Part shown: in pieces, positions 45,692-56,981 of the stretch
Layout of the letters: each line of letters opens with the position of its first letter
Numbering within the stretch: the stretch's first letter is position 1
DNA from: Persicaria tinctoria
Lineage: Eukaryota; Streptophyta; Magnoliopsida; Caryophyllales; Polygonaceae
Assembly (NCBI GenBank): GCA_037127255.1
Contig: JBANSL010000013.1
Location: 28,057,688-28,121,687 of the forward strand
Direction: 5' to 3'
DNA: 64,000 nucleotides
The notes under the pieces: model-generated
Told to the model about the DNA's origin: nothing
Databases searched by the model: none
The model's input: only the letters and a program-made list of their open reading frames with translations
Program-made: the position numbers and the translations under genes

Positions 45692-47044
45692 TCAACTTAT
45701 TCAAGTCCCTTTTGAAATGATATTTTGTCACCAGAATCTTAAGACAATTGCCATCATCACATGTTTCCTCATTATCATTAATACACAGCAAGCAAAAGCC
45801 CCTAAACCTCACAAGGATATATATATATATATTTTTTTTTTGGTGACACACTCACTCAAATGTGTTTAAGGTATAACATTACGCTCGGTCTCAACCATTT
45901 CACTTAATCTACCATATGCTTGCAATAGCGTTCTAGATCTCCACCGTTGAGGATTATGCACATAACAGAAATCATGAGGGCCTTCTATAAAGTTGTGATG
46001 GGGCCAAGGTGGAAAAAAAGGACAAGGTATGGAAAATTTTGAGCTTGTGGTGCTAAAATCCGGGAAAAAGGGTTAGGAACCAACCAGAAAAACAACCACT
46101 TCACAGAAACTCATACTAAACCACCATACAACTCCATTACAATAATGCTTTCATTCTCAACTTTTGTGAACCACATTCGATCTCCCTTTCTTTTCTTTTC
46201 TTTCTCTCTAGCTTCAACACCGTTTTGCGCAAATACAAACATTTGTGATGAATGCACCCGGTTACTAAGTGTCTCAGCCTCCTTACATGCATATCTTCCT
46301 CCTTGTGTGAATTTTATTCTCCACAAGGAGGATCGGTTAAACCGTATTTTTTTCTTTTTCTTTTTCTTGACTTTTGCCCCTGGGTGAATTTTATCCTCCC
46401 CAGGTCTCAAGATCTCATAGCGCATGCCAAACCAAACATTACCAGACACTCAAATCATCTCCACTCATAAAAATAAGCAACATTATTTCCCAATTCCCGG
46501 ATGGGTCAAAGGCTAATAATTGGCTATGAAGATTTTGTGGAGTTTATCAAGTGAATAGGTTACTGAATCTCAAATTTGCTTCAAGCATAGGACCATATAC
46601 AAGGATAGGCATTGAGAGACATGGTTAACAACTTGTGTTGCCTCAATCATATTTAAGCTATGTGCACAGATCAAGTAATACGGCCTCAATAAAGAGTCTA
46701 AAGCAAGTTCTAGAGATCAAGCACAAAGTGAGTGTCACACAATATAGGAAATGAAAGGATTCATCAAGATCTTTCCATAAGGCTCAGAATCTCACAAGGT
46801 AATTGTCTAGGGACTTAATCATGCAAACTCATTCAAGAACTTCATGCTAGGCAATTTGTCTCAAGACATGACACATACAGATTATGGCGAATATTAGCAT
46901 CTTAGACAATTATCCCATCATTGTGGCCTACATCACATGTTCAGGGGACACCTGTCATCAACCTAGACTACCAAAAGAAAGACTCAAGACAAAAGAAAGA
47001 CTCAAGACACTAATGACAATTGCAGACACACAAGAATAACATCC
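45692..47044. other. 3' noncoding region of element A
   Basis: This covers the stretch between the two hairpin modules of element A. It contains the shared motif (46222-46285), a pyrimidine-rich tract and an AT/T run at 45820-45842. No convincing ORF is present. Parts such as GTGGTGCTAAAATCCGGGAA are echoed in element C near 57230. Confidence 0.6.
46222..46285 (-). repeat. Single copy of the shared 3' noncoding motif (element A)
   Basis: TTTTGCGCAAATACAAAC and ATGAATGCACCCGGTTACTA align with the motif found three times at 16931-17160 and once at 57363-57425. A pyrimidine-rich tract precedes it here too (46180-46215). Confidence 0.5.
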
Positions 47045-47081
47045 CACCCCATACTTAACCCCTACATTGTCCCCAATGTAG
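47045..47081 (-). promoter_or_regulatory. Second polypurine-like tract with 8-bp hairpin
   Basis: Plus-strand CACCCCATACTTAACCC is followed by CTACATTGTCCCCAATGTAG (47062-47081), a perfect 8-bp stem with loop TCCC. The stem bases differ from those at 45628-45647, but pairing is kept. It lies 38 nt downstream of the 3' ORF stop in element sense. Confidence 0.6.
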
Positions 47082-47118
47082 AAAATAAATAAAAGATGAG
47101 AAGGTACTCACAAAGACA

Positions 47119-48504
47119 CTAGTACTGTGGAGGTGATGGGGGAGGATACGGGGCGCAAGGATCAAAGTGATGTCCATGGAGATGATAATAGTTGCGCTGG
47201 GACATCACCATAATCTGCTGGAGCTGTAGACGATCTTGTTGCTGCTGAGTATCCCAAGATGAGAACCGTTGAGACGCACTAGAGATGTGCTCCGCAATCT
47301 GTGTCTGCATAGCATCTTGTCGAGTAGAGAGGGCAGATAGCTGAGATGACAAACTGTCAAACTGGCTCTGAAAGTAAGCTCTGCCATCCGTAGAATAGGC
47401 TCCGCCAGAAGAGTCCCCCTGTTCATAGTTATGGGTAGGCGACGCATCAGGAAGAGTCTCATCCTCTTCCACATTCTCAGCAGTGGGGAGTGGCGGACGA
47501 GGAGCACCAATCCAGGCCTCATACCAGTTGGCTTCCACATCTGTGCTTATATACGGTGAATCAGAGAGCGGGCGAGTGGTGGAGATCTGAGAGAGATAAT
47601 AGCAAAATATTCCTCGCTCCTTCTTAAGAGTGTGACCAGTTAGGAGATGCTTCTCATCAACCTTTCTTTCCGTCTCAATGGGCGTGTACCTCTCCAAGTC
47701 AACCCCAAAATGATGTGCTAGCGGGGTGATCATTCCTCCAATGCAAATTACACCAGATGTGCTTTCAGCTACTCCCTCTAGCTTGCGAGCTAACTCATAG
47801 CCAAGGTCAAAAGGACGATCATAGGCTATGGCATAGAGCATCTCAAGCTCTCCCTTGTTCACCTTAGAAGGTTCATCCCGAGCAAAGACGGTATTTGCCA
47901 TGATGCGATGGAAGATTCGGAAGCAAGGATGAACTATAGAGCTAGCGGTTGCATTCTGCGATCGATAAGGCCAATAACCCGTGAGCCTGTACCAGAAGGC
48001 ATTATGGGTCTCACTGGAGAGCGTTACTCTCCCTTTATGAGCCGGAAAACCAAGTGACTCATTGAGTTCTGCTACAGTCATTTCCCGAGCTTGGTTCCCT
48101 ATCCGGAATGTAAGCGTCCCTGAACCTTCATCAACACGTCTCTCAAATTTATAAGAGCTCAGAAACTCAGAAGTGATGGCCGAATAAGAATGCCACTTAA
48201 AATGGAACAAAGATGTAGCACCAATCCTCGAGCAGAGTTTCATGATCTCATCTTTTAGATCCAATTTGGATAGAGAAACTACACTAGGCCATCGAGTACT
48301 AAGATGTGTCCGAGCCATGAAGTTTGTAAAGAGATCTTGTTGACCTCCTTCACATACTACCTTGTCCATACTTTGAGTTATCCGCCGCTTTCGGGATGCA
48401 CTACCTTTAGCCATAGTAGCTCTACCTTGCACAATGAAACCACAAACCCACAAAAGAACAAAGAACGAACACAAGCAAGCACAAGAGTTAATTGTGAATT
48501 CCAA
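47119..48504 (-). CDS. Athila-type 3' ORF (env-like position), 461 aa
   Basis: The ORF lies downstream of pol, where Athila-lineage elements carry an env-like or ATHILA ORF-1 type gene of unproven function. Blocks that fit that family include EMTVAELNESLGFPAHKGRV, FWYRLTGYWPY and FRIFHRIMANTVFARDE. The C-terminal quarter is Ser/Gln-rich and ends in a Pro/Tyr-rich tail. A hydrophobic stretch at residues 8-25 could suggest a signal anchor, but it may be intron sequence: a pyrimidine-rich tract ending GTGCAAG directly precedes Met31 (48414), which starts the more family-like MAKGSASRKRR. I favour Met31 on a spliced RNA. The frame is intact. Confidence 0.75.
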   Translation of the reverse strand: MEFTINSCACLCSFFVLLWVCGFIVQGRATMAKGSASRKRRITQSMDKVVCEGGQQDLFTNFMARTHLSTRWPSVVSLSKLDLKDEIMKLCSRIGATSLFHFKWHSYSAITSEFLSSYKFERRVDEGSGTLTFRIGNQAREMTVAELNESLGFPAHKGRVTLSSETHNAFWYRLTGYWPYRSQNATASSIVHPCFRIFHRIMANTVFARDEPSKVNKGELEMLYAIAYDRPFDLGYELARKLEGVAESTSGVICIGGMITPLAHHFGVDLERYTPIETERKVDEKHLLTGHTLKKERGIFCYYLSQISTTRPLSDSPYISTDVEANWYEAWIGAPRPPLPTAENVEEDETLPDASPTHNYEQGDSSGGAYSTDGRAYFQSQFDSLSSQLSALSTRQDAMQTQIAEHISSASQRFSSWDTQQQQDRLQLQQIMVMSQRNYYHLHGHHFDPCAPYPPPSPPQY

Positions 48505-49720
48505 GAACTTTCAAATCCAACCAACACACATAGCAAGTAAGAAATCTCCCCAAAAAAAAACTAACACAAGCCTCCAACACAACCACCCCATACTTAGAAA
48601 TTCACCAAGTCTACAAGTTTATCAAAATCTCACAAATATGCAAAACTCGTAGACATCGCATAGAAAACCAACACATCTCATCACAACTCATCACACAACC
48701 AAAATAAATATGCTCAATTCAAATACCATCATGAATTCAACCCCAAATAACCTCATACTTGAAATTTGAAACAAGTTATAAATATCAAAGTTTCAAGCTT
48801 CACTTGCAAAAATTTCAAAAGGGCTATCACCACCACAAAGCCAAGCAATCCACCAAATAGAACAAATTACTTAGAAGTTATGCATATCTCCCATAAGAAC
48901 ATATACAAAAGTTCCCAAAAATTCAATTCTACCTCATAAATCACAACCAACACATCTACTACATGTCATGAGCATCAATAATCATCAACTTGACACAATG
49001 TGATGCAAGGGCATCCCCAATTTATACAACTCAAGAATTCCCCAAATCAAGTCCATCAACTTAAACCCTAGAATTTCAAAATCTCTAAATCAACCAACAA
49101 AATTATTAATTGATAAAGAAAATTGAAGTAAAAGAGATGAGAAGTGATGAAACATACCAATTTTCTTCAAGTTCCAGGGGGAGAAGGAGGAATAAGACAA
49201 GGAGGGCAAACGGGGGAAGTGAGGAGATGGGAGGCGGGGCTATTGGCTGGCGGGTGGTGCAGCAGCCGGACCGGCGGTGGTGGTGCGCCAGGGGGGTCGG
49301 CGGCGGCTCGGCGGCGTGGTGGAGGGGAGGCGCTGCTGTACTGTCTCTTTGCGGGAGAGGCGTGGTGTGAATGTGTGTGTGTAAACAATGGGAGAAGAGC
49401 TGTGAAGACCATTTTAAATATTTTTTTTTTTTCGACATGGGTCTGCGCGGCCGCGCGCCTAAGGTTCACGCCCGCGCAGGAGCCCACTGATTTTCACGGT
49501 AGAGAAATTATTATTATTATTATTATTTTTCTTTTTTAAAGGGGGATGGGTTGGCGCGGCCGCGCGCCTAAGGTGCACGCCCGCGCAGGAGCCCACTGAT
49601 TTTCACGGTAGAGAATATATATATATATTTTTTTTTGTTTTTTTGTTTTTTTTTTAAAAGGGAAAAAATTAAACAAAAATATTTACACTCTATTCTATTA
49701 AGCATGAAAAGAAAACTTAC
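48428..49720 (-). other. Possible intron joining the pol end to the 3' ORF
   Basis: In element sense CCCGAG precedes GTAAGT at 49720-49715, and a pyrimidine-rich tract ending GCAAG lies just before the Met31 codon of the 3' ORF. Between them is A-rich noncoding sequence without a conserved frame, including a GC-rich part (49180-49370) whose frames match nothing I know. Splicing of a downstream env-like ORF is known for some plant retroelements. The acceptor here is weaker than the donor. Confidence 0.4.
49440..49615. repeat. Duplicated GC-rich block with GCGCGGCCGCGCGCCTAAGG
   Basis: Two copies (about 49445-49506 and 49553-49614) share GCGCGGCCGCGCGCCTAAGG, CACGCCCGCGCAGGAGCCCA and CTGATTTTCACGGTAGAG. 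The same GCACGCCCGCGC words form the array in the element A LTRs. Short ATT and AT repeats adjoin each copy. Confidence 0.8.
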
Positions 49721-49738
49721 CTCGGGTTGCCTCCCGAG
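49715..49738 (-). promoter_or_regulatory. Putative splice donor at the foot of a 6-bp hairpin
   Basis: Plus-strand ACTTAC then CTCGGGTTGCCTCCCGAG: in element sense CTCGGG, loop AGGCAA, CCCGAG, then GTAAGT. It lies 60 nt after the integrase ORF stop at 49780. The block is nearly identical at 17815-17838 in the non-autonomous element, although the two differ widely elsewhere. Confidence 0.55.
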
Positions 49739-49779
49739 AAGCGCTTCTTTAGAGTCTTGAGCCGGACTTTCACTTCTTC

Positions 49780-51381
49780 TTAAGCACTTGGATCCTTGAG
49801 ATGAGTAGGACTCACCTTCTCAATCGGGTTTCCACTATAGTATCGCTTTAAACGATGTCCATTCACCTTGAATTCACCCCACTTTTCATTCCAAATTGTA
49901 ATTGCACCGTGGGGATGAACCTTTCGGACTTCAAAAGGACCACTCCATCGAGACTTCAACTTACCCGGAAATAGCTTTAGGCGAGAATTATAGAGCAAAA
50001 CCAAATCACCTTCAAAAAAGTCTTTAGGGACAATTCTCTTGTCATGCCATCGCTTTGTTCTCTCCTTGTAAATCCGAGCATTCTCATATGCCTCAAGTCT
50101 CAACTCCTCAAGCTCATGAAGTTGTAGCATTCTCTTCTCACCGACTTCTTTCAAGTCATAATTCAGCGCCTTTATAGCCCAAAATGCCTTATGCTCCAAC
50201 CCAACCGGTAAATGACAAGATTTCCCATATACAAGCCGGTATGGTGTAGTGCCTAATGGAGTCTTGTACGCCGTCCTATATGCCCACAAAGCATCATCAA
50301 GCTTTTGTGCCCAATCTTTCCTTGTTTGAGAAACCGTTTTCTCCAAAATACTCTTGATTTCTCTATTGGAGACCTCGACCTGACCACTTGTTTGGGGGTG
50401 ATATGGAGTAGCAATGCGGTGTTTCACCCCATACTTCTTCAAAAGTGCTTCAAACTTCCGCTCTATAAAATGTGATCCTCCATCACTAATAAGCACTCGT
50501 GGAACCCCAAACCTTGGAAAGATGGTAGACTTCAAGAACTTTGCTACCACTTTAGAGTCATTAGTAGGTGTGGCGATTGCTTCCACCCACTTCGACACAT
50601 AATCTACAGCAACCAAGATGTACTTGTAGACTCCAGAACTCGGGAAAGGACCCATGAAATCAATTCCCCACATATCAAAAAGTTCCACCTCTTGGAATTT
50701 GGTGAGTGGCATTTCATTTCTCCAAGATATGTTCCCTGAACGTTGACATTCATCACAAGAAGTTACATACCTCTGCACATCCTTAAACATGGTGGGCCAA
50801 AAGAAGCCGGATTGTAAGATCTTGGCAGTAGTCTTGAAAGCTTTAGCATGTCCTCCAGCAGGCAAGTTATGACAATGCTTAATCACACCTTCAATCTCAT
50901 CATCCGGGACACACCGTCTATAAATCCCATCATTGCCTAGCTTGAAGAGCAGCGGCTCATCCCAATAATATTGTTGAACATCATGAAGGAATTTATTCTT
51001 CTGGTGGAATGACAGTCCAGGTGGCAACTCTTTGCAAGCCAAGTAGTTCACAAAATCAGCATACCAAGGAAGCCCCTCAATGGAGAAGTTTAGGAGCTCT
51101 TCGGTGACATGAGAGATGACAGAGGTTGTGGCTTGGAATAAGTGGTCATCTGGGAATGAATCATCAACATGCAATCCTTCTTTTCCCTTCTCAATCTGCT
51201 CTGGAGGAAGCCAAGAAAGGTGATCAGCAACAACATTCTCAGCCCCTTTCTTGTCCCTAATTTCCAAGTCAAACTCTTGTAGCAACAGAATCCAGCGGAT
51301 GAGGCGTGGTTTCGCATCCTTTTTCTGCATCAAGTATCGCACAGCAGCATGGTCAGTAAAGACAATTACCTTAGAACCCAC
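49780..51381 (-). CDS. Element A RNase H C-terminus and integrase, intact frame
   Basis: The 533-residue frame starts inside RNase H ([20 protein letters not shown]). Integrase has the zinc-binding region with [10 protein letters not shown] and CDECQ, then the catalytic triad Asp241 (GIDFMGP), Asp300 (ISDGGSHF) and Glu336 (GQVEVSNRE), giving the canonical D-x35-E spacing. The C-terminal DNA-binding part includes [20 protein letters not shown] and GPFEV. Integrase inserts the cDNA into host chromatin. The domain looks undamaged, but it could be made only as part of Gag-Pol, and the upstream frame is broken. Confidence 0.92.
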   Translation of the reverse strand: MGSKVIVFTDHAAVRYLMQKKDAKPRLIRWILLLQEFDLEIRDKKGAENVVADHLSWLPPEQIEKGKEGLHVDDSFPDDHLFQATTSVISHVTEELLNFSIEGLPWYADFVNYLACKELPPGLSFHQKNKFLHDVQQYYWDEPLLFKLGNDGIYRRCVPDDEIEGVIKHCHNLPAGGHAKAFKTTAKILQSGFFWPTMFKDVQRYVTSCDECQRSGNISWRNEMPLTKFQEVELFDMWGIDFMGPFPSSGVYKYILVAVDYVSKWVEAIATPTNDSKVVAKFLKSTIFPRFGVPRVLISDGGSHFIERKFEALLKKYGVKHRIATPYHPQTSGQVEVSNREIKSILEKTVSQTRKDWAQKLDDALWAYRTAYKTPLGTTPYRLVYGKSCHLPVGLEHKAFWAIKALNYDLKEVGEKRMLQLHELEELRLEAYENARIYKERTKRWHDKRIVPKDFFEGDLVLLYNSRLKLFPGKLKSRWSGPFEVRKVHPHGAITIWNEKWGEFKVNGHRLKRYYSGNPIEKVSPTHLKDPSA

Positions 51382-53840
51382 AAGGCAAACACCACCGGAA
51401 GCAACTCCTTTTCCGTTGTGGTGTAGTTCATCTGAGCCTCATCAAGTGTCTTGCTGGCATAGTAAATAGCATGAAGCTTCTTATCCCTTCTTTGCCCAAG
51501 TACAGCACCCACGGCAAAGTCACTTGCATCACACATAATTTCGAAAGGAAGATCCCAATCCGATGATTGCATGATTCGGGCTGACACTAATGCTTGTTTT
51601 AGCCTGCAAAAAGACTCAAGACAATCTGTGGAAAAATCGAAGGCTACATCCTTCAGCAACAAGTTAGTCAAAGGCTTGGTGATTTTAGAGAAATCCTTGA
51701 TGAATCTTCTATAAAAACCGGCATGTCCTAGAAAACTTCTAATCCCTTTTATAGAGGTAGGAGGTGGCATTTTCTCAATTATCTCAATTTTAGCTTTATC
51801 CACCTCAATTCCTCTATTAGAGACTAAATGTCCTAGCACAATTCCTTCATTAACCATGAAATGACATTTTTCCCAATTCAGCACAAGATTAGTCTCTTCA
51901 CATCTCATTAAAACTCTTTCAAGATTAGACAAACAAGCATCAAAAGTAGTGCCATAGACGGAGAAATCGTCCATAAACACCTCCACAATCTCCTCAATCA
52001 TATCAGAAAATATAGCCATCATGCATCGTTGAAAAGTTGCAGGAGCATTACGTAGGCCAAAAGGCATCCTTCTATATGCAAAGGTGCCATAAGGGCAAGT
52101 GAATGTAGTCTTTTCCTGGTCATCGGTATGAATAGGAATTTGCCAAAATCCACTATACCCATCTAGATAACAAAAGTATGAATGCTTAGCCAACCTTTCT
52201 AGCACTTGATCAATAAATGGAAGAGGGAAGTGGTCTTTCCTAGTGGCGGTATTCAACTTTCTATAGTCTATGCACATTCTCCACCCGGTGACCGTTCTAG
52301 TGGGAATTAATTCATTATTTTCATTTCTTACAACCGTTAACCCACCTTTCTTAGGCACAACGTGAACCGGACTTACCCACTTGCCATCGGAAATAGGAAA
52401 AATAATCCCTGCATCTAACAATTTCAGGACTTCTTTTTTCACTACCTCTTTCATGTTTGGGTTAAGTCTCCTTTGGTGTTCTATGGTGGGTTTATGGTCA
52501 TCTTCCATGAAAATACGATGCATGCACAAAGAAGGTGAAATCCCTTTCAAATCATCTATTGAATACCCTATGGCCTTTTTATGTTTTCGAATGACAATTA
52601 AAAGCTTCTCAACTTGATCATCACTCAAATTAGCATTCACAATCACAGGCCATGTAGAGTTGGGTCCAAGGAATTCATACCTCAAAGAAGATGGGAGTGG
52701 CTTCATCTCTAGCTTAGGCGCTTCAGGAACATCATCTGTGGTTAGAAGTTCGACCCTGGACTTAGGGAAGGTAGGAGCTTCCGGCGACAACTCCAAATCA
52801 TCAACAACTTCAGCAAGTGGTGGACATTCTCCCCTCGTCATCACACTAGTAGTCAAGCAAAGCTCCAAGGGGTCCCTAATGACAATAGACATCATTTGCT
52901 CCTCGGTTGTCCTTTCCATCACATCTTCCCTGAAATAATCATTCTCAAAAGAAGGGGTTTTCATAGCTTTAGGAAGGTTAAATTCTATTTTCTCATCCCC
53001 AATGTCGAAGGAGAGAGTCCCCTTTCTTACATCTATCACAGTACCTGCAGTGGCCAAGAAAGGCCTTCCAAGAATAATAGGGACAGACATATTCGCATCC
53101 ATATCTAACACTACAAAGTCTACTGGCACAAAAAATTTTCCCACCCTAATAGGGATATCCTCTAAAATACCAGCTGGGTGGGCAATAGACCTGTTAGCCA
53201 TGAATAGTTGCATCCTCACCGGCCTAAGCTCTCCTTGATCAAGCTTATTGCAAATTGAGAGAGGAAGCAAGCTTACACTAGCTCCCAAATCACAAAGAGC
53301 ATTATAATCATGCTGATTGCCAAAGTTAATAGGGACACAGAAACTACCTGGATCCTCGAGCTTACGTGGTAGCTTGTTTTGAATCAAAGCGCTGCACTCC
53401 TTACTAAGAACTATTGTCTGGCATTCATCAAGCTTCCTCTTGTTGGAGAGGATCTCCTTCAAGAACTTGACATATGCCGGCATCTCCTTGAGAGCTTCGG
53501 TGAATGAGATGTTTATGTGCAGCTTCTTCAAGATCTCTACAAAATTCCCAAACTTCTTCTCCAACATAGCCTGATTCTTCTTTTGTGGGAACGGAAGCGG
53601 AGGCTGATATGGCGGTGGGGGAACATATACCGTGTCCTTCTCAGGCTCATCTGCTGCCTCAGTCTCAACCTCTGGTGGAGCAGCTTGCCCTTTAGCTTTA
53701 GGAGGTTCATGCTTCTTTACCTCCTCTAACTGTTTACCATTCCTCAAAGACACAGCAGAAATTTGTCCTTTTGGATTCTCATCCGGTTTGCCTGGAAGTT
53801 GACCTGATGGTCTAGGAGCATTGACAGCCTGTTGAGCCAA
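51366..53840 (-). pseudogene. Element A protease, RT and RNase H N-terminus, frameshifted
   Basis: The 824-residue frame has the protease active site as ALCDLGASVSLLPLS (Asp184), a form usual in Athila elements. RT blocks follow: WRMCIDYRKLNTATRKDHF, YSGFWQIPIHTDDQEKTTF and VFMDDFSVYG with catalytic Asp624-Asp625. RNase H starts at IMCDASDFAVGAVLG and reaches LLPVVFAL. There, about 20 bp that would encode the usual link to GSKVIVF are missing, which shifts the frame into the next ORF. RT copies the element RNA into DNA. All RT motifs are present, so the damage is recent. Confidence 0.9.
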
Positions 53841-55307
53841 CTAATTAGCTTGAATATTTTGTTCTTGCTCAATCATTTGTATCTTGGTACCCATAGCTTT
53901 GAATTCAGAAACCAGATTCTCAATAGCAATAAGTTCAGGTGATTTCTTAGGAGCCACGGGCGGAGGCTGATTCGCCCTATTCTGGTATCCTTGATTTGGT
54001 GCATTCTGAAATCCAGGCGGGACTCCATTTCCATAGGATGCTTGGTTCTGGAATGACTGTGGATTCTGCACATTAGAATTGTTCCCATACCTGAAGTTCG
54101 GGTGATTCCTCCAACCAAGATTGTAAGTAGAGGAGAATGGGTCATTCCTGGGGTTTCTATAGTTGTCTCTAGTGAAGTTTACCTCCCATTGAGCCGTGCC
54201 CGGTTGTGTTTCTAGAAAAGCAGGGCAACTGGATAATGTGTGGTTCAACATACCACAATATTGACATTCAACAACGGGGGGAGGCACCCCTTTCGCACTA
54301 GATGAGTTTGGCTTAGCAAGAAACTCCTTCTTTAATAATGCAATGCCACGCTGTAGAGCTTCCAACTGGGCTGACTTGTGAGTTTCAGCATCAACCTCAT
54401 AAAGACCTGCAAACCTCTTAGTAACAGAAATAGAAGAGCGAGGATTAGAGTACCTCGCAGCATGAAGAGCAGTCTTCTCAATCAAAGCCCAAGCATCATC
54501 TAAACTCATCTCCATAAATCCTCCATTAGAAGAGGTGTCTATAAGCAGTCTAGTAGCATCATCAACTCCTTGATAGAAGATTTGAAGGAGAACATACTTG
54601 GTTTACCCGTGATGTGGGCACTGAATCAACAAATCCTTGAACCTCTCCCAAGCTTCATGATAGGTCTCTCCATGTTGCATAGCGAAGGCATTGATCTTCG
54701 CCCTCATCTCAGATATCTTCTTGGGTGGAAAGTATTTGCTCATGAATACCTCATATAGTTGGTTCCATGTTGTAATGGAGTTCTCAGGTAAGGATCTATA
54801 CCAAGCTTTAGCCTTCCCGTGAAGAGAGAAACGGAAGGCATATAGACGGATGGCCTCCTGAGAAACGTTCTCCATATGCACCGTGCTCATTAGATCGAGG
54901 AACGTCTCCATGTGTTGGTGAGGGTCTTCTGATGGCGATCCACCAAACTGATTAGACTGGATCAAATTCAGCAGTCCAGACTTTAGCTCAAAGTTACGAG
55001 CTTGCAACTCAGGGAGGACCACACCAGAAAGTGGACCAGTGCATGGCGGCATCATATAGTCCCCTAGAGTTTGGGGAGCATACTCAAGCGCCTGCACACC
55101 TTGCCCTTGATTATCACGTTCACGTTGGAGTTGGGCAGTAAAATCATTCAACTGTTGGCGCAGCTGAGCAACATCATCGTTATCTTCCGCCATTTCTTGT
55201 CTAGCAATCATAAGATTTTCTCTTAGTCTCCTATGAAAAGTACGTTCAGGCTCGGGATCGTAATCGTTGAGTTTGTTAGAACGCAATCCTCTTCGCATAG
55301 GCTTCAA
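53841..55307 (-). pseudogene. Element A gag with one internal stop
   Basis: Two frames in the same phase (55307-54603 and 54515-53841) form one gag of about 488 residues, interrupted by TAA at about 54603. Capsid blocks: DPHQHMETFLDLMSTVHMEN, FSLHGKAKAWYRSLPENSIT, FMSKYFPPKKISEMRAKI and YHEAWERFKDLLIQCPHHG. The zinc knuckle CQYCGMLNHTLSSC follows. A TAG at 53841 separates gag from the protease frame without a phase change. The N-terminal half has a Gln-rich coiled-coil-like stretch. Confidence 0.9.
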
Positions 55308-55403
55308 GAGTCACTTGAAATCACCAACAAGAAAGAAACAAATCAAAACAAATAAAAAGGCCTAGCAGAACTAGTCCGTAGAAACAATCAATACTATCAA
55401 CAA

Positions 55404-55421
55404 TCCCCGGCAACGGCGCCA
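55404..55421 (-). promoter_or_regulatory. Primer-binding site of element A, tRNA-Asp type
   Basis: Plus-strand TCCCCGGCAACGGCGCCA, 5 nt from the right LTR, is the sequence expected at the 3' end of plant tRNA-Asp. The minus strand therefore primes on that tRNA. This is the usual Athila primer site and it sets the orientation. Confidence 0.85.
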
Positions 55422-55426
55422 AAACT

Positions 55427-56981
55427 TGATGTGGTCTAAACCAACACAAGAATAGTGTAGCCTGAACCAACCTCACAAGAATACGAGATCAATTGCAGTA
55501 TACGGGTATCGATCACGGGGATTAAATCTGTATCAATTGTTATCTAGAACTAATAAGCTAAGCCAATAAAGAGAGATTTGATTTTCAACTAAACCTAGAA
55601 AAACAAGCAAAGATTATGAATAAAATATGTATGAGAAATGATTCCAGGGTTAAGGATTCCGACGACAATGCCACAAATAATTCAACCCGATGTTCACTCG
55701 AACTTCATCTTCTTAATAAGTCAAATTGAAGGTAAATTATCTAAAGTCATCACTACTCAGCTGTCGCAAGTTGTAGTGATTGTGTCTAAATTAACAAAAT
55801 CTAGACCCTTTAAGATCTTTATAGACCTTAGGAGAAAATCAATTAAACTTTCGCTGTCGCGTTCCGCCTAACCGATTCAAACCTAAGAATCTACGATAAT
55901 TTATTAATCCTCAAGAGTCCTCAACAATCGTTTAAATGTCACAATAACAATTGTCGATTCCTAAAGTTCAATCCTAGGGTTCCAATAGACACAATTCTCC
56001 TTTCGGGTTCATGAAGTCCATCCAAATATCCAATTTCAATTCTCAGCAGTAGCATCTCGAATCTAAAAAGGATTCTAATCGATTGACATCAATTAGGTAA
56101 AGCAACTAGGATCAAATCAATTCATAGAATTCAGATAAAGTTCAAGCAACCATCGAAATCAAACAAATTGCGACATTGTCGGGTTCACCCTAACCCTAGA
56201 ACGGAGAATTTAGCCAAGCATGGAAGAATTCATCATCAAATCACTAAATTGAAACATGGAAATAGATAGAAAAGCAAAGACTAAAAGGGAAATACCAATC
56301 TTGAATTGAAACAATGCAATCTCCAAGCAAATCTGTCCAAAGTTCTCCCAATCTAACTCAACAAAAGGTCTTCCAAAAGAGAGCGTTCCAACGAGGGTTC
56401 CGACCTCCCTAAAGAAATGTTTCCGCCCCCTAAAATAGTCCGAGACAAACCCCTAATATCATATTATTAAACCCATAAAATAATAATAAACTAATGTCAA
56501 AAGAAACCGGGTCAAAATAGGCCGAATCTGGCCGACCTGTACAGTGCACGCCCGCGCGCCTCTGGTGCACGCCCGCGCACCTATGGTGCACGCTCGCGCA
56601 CCTATCGTCTGATGCCTTTTTCCTCTGGCCGAGCTTCTGCACGCCCGTACGGCCAAGGTGCACGCCCGTGCACATGTGTTCTGATGTGAAGCCTATGATG
56701 CACGACCACCTTGCTCCTTATGCTTTTGCTTCTTCGCCTTTTATCCTCGTTCATCCTATATCATTTCCGCTCGGCTCTTCTTAGCTTCTGTACCCATCTC
56801 ACATGTCCTCTAGCAATCTCCGCTTAGCTCCCGAAAACTCCTGAAAACACCACCATAAAGACAGTAGATCTCTATCCTAGAAACTAAACGAAAAACATCT
56901 AAAAACGCATAAAACACATGAGAAATGATACAAACCTATGCTAAATGCATGCCCTAAATAATGCAAACTATGATGACATCA
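55427..56981 (-). repeat. 5' LTR of element A
   Basis: It has the same length (1555 bp) and ends as 44054-45608. The GTGCACGCCCGCGCG-type array is at about 56543-56672. The outer edge is followed by element-internal sequence rather than by a target duplication. Confidence 0.93.

Larger units (their letters stand above)
44054..56981 (-). mobile_element. Athila-like Ty3 element A, nearly complete, minus strand
   Basis: Two LTRs of exactly 1555 bp (44054-45608 and 55427-56981) both run TGATGTGG…GACATCA on the plus strand. They differ at only about two dozen positions by eye, so the insertion is young. On the minus strand the order is primer site, gag, protease, RT, RNase H, integrase, a 3' ORF of Athila type, then the polypurine site. 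Two in-frame stops (about 54603 and 53841) and one frameshift near 51380 break the polyprotein. No target duplication can be read, because element-internal sequence follows the right LTR. Confidence 0.93.

Noticed and set aside
49106..49539. Pro/His-rich and Gly/Arg-rich frames in the spacer of element A as a captured gene
   Set aside because: The frames overlap on both strands of a GC-rich noncoding spacer; no domain is visible and they lie in the probable intron.
53838..53846. Single in-frame TAG between gag and protease of element A as a programmed readthrough stop
   Set aside because: Gag of the same copy already has another in-frame TAA, pol has a frameshift, and element C has no stop at the equivalent place. 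Ordinary decay is simpler.
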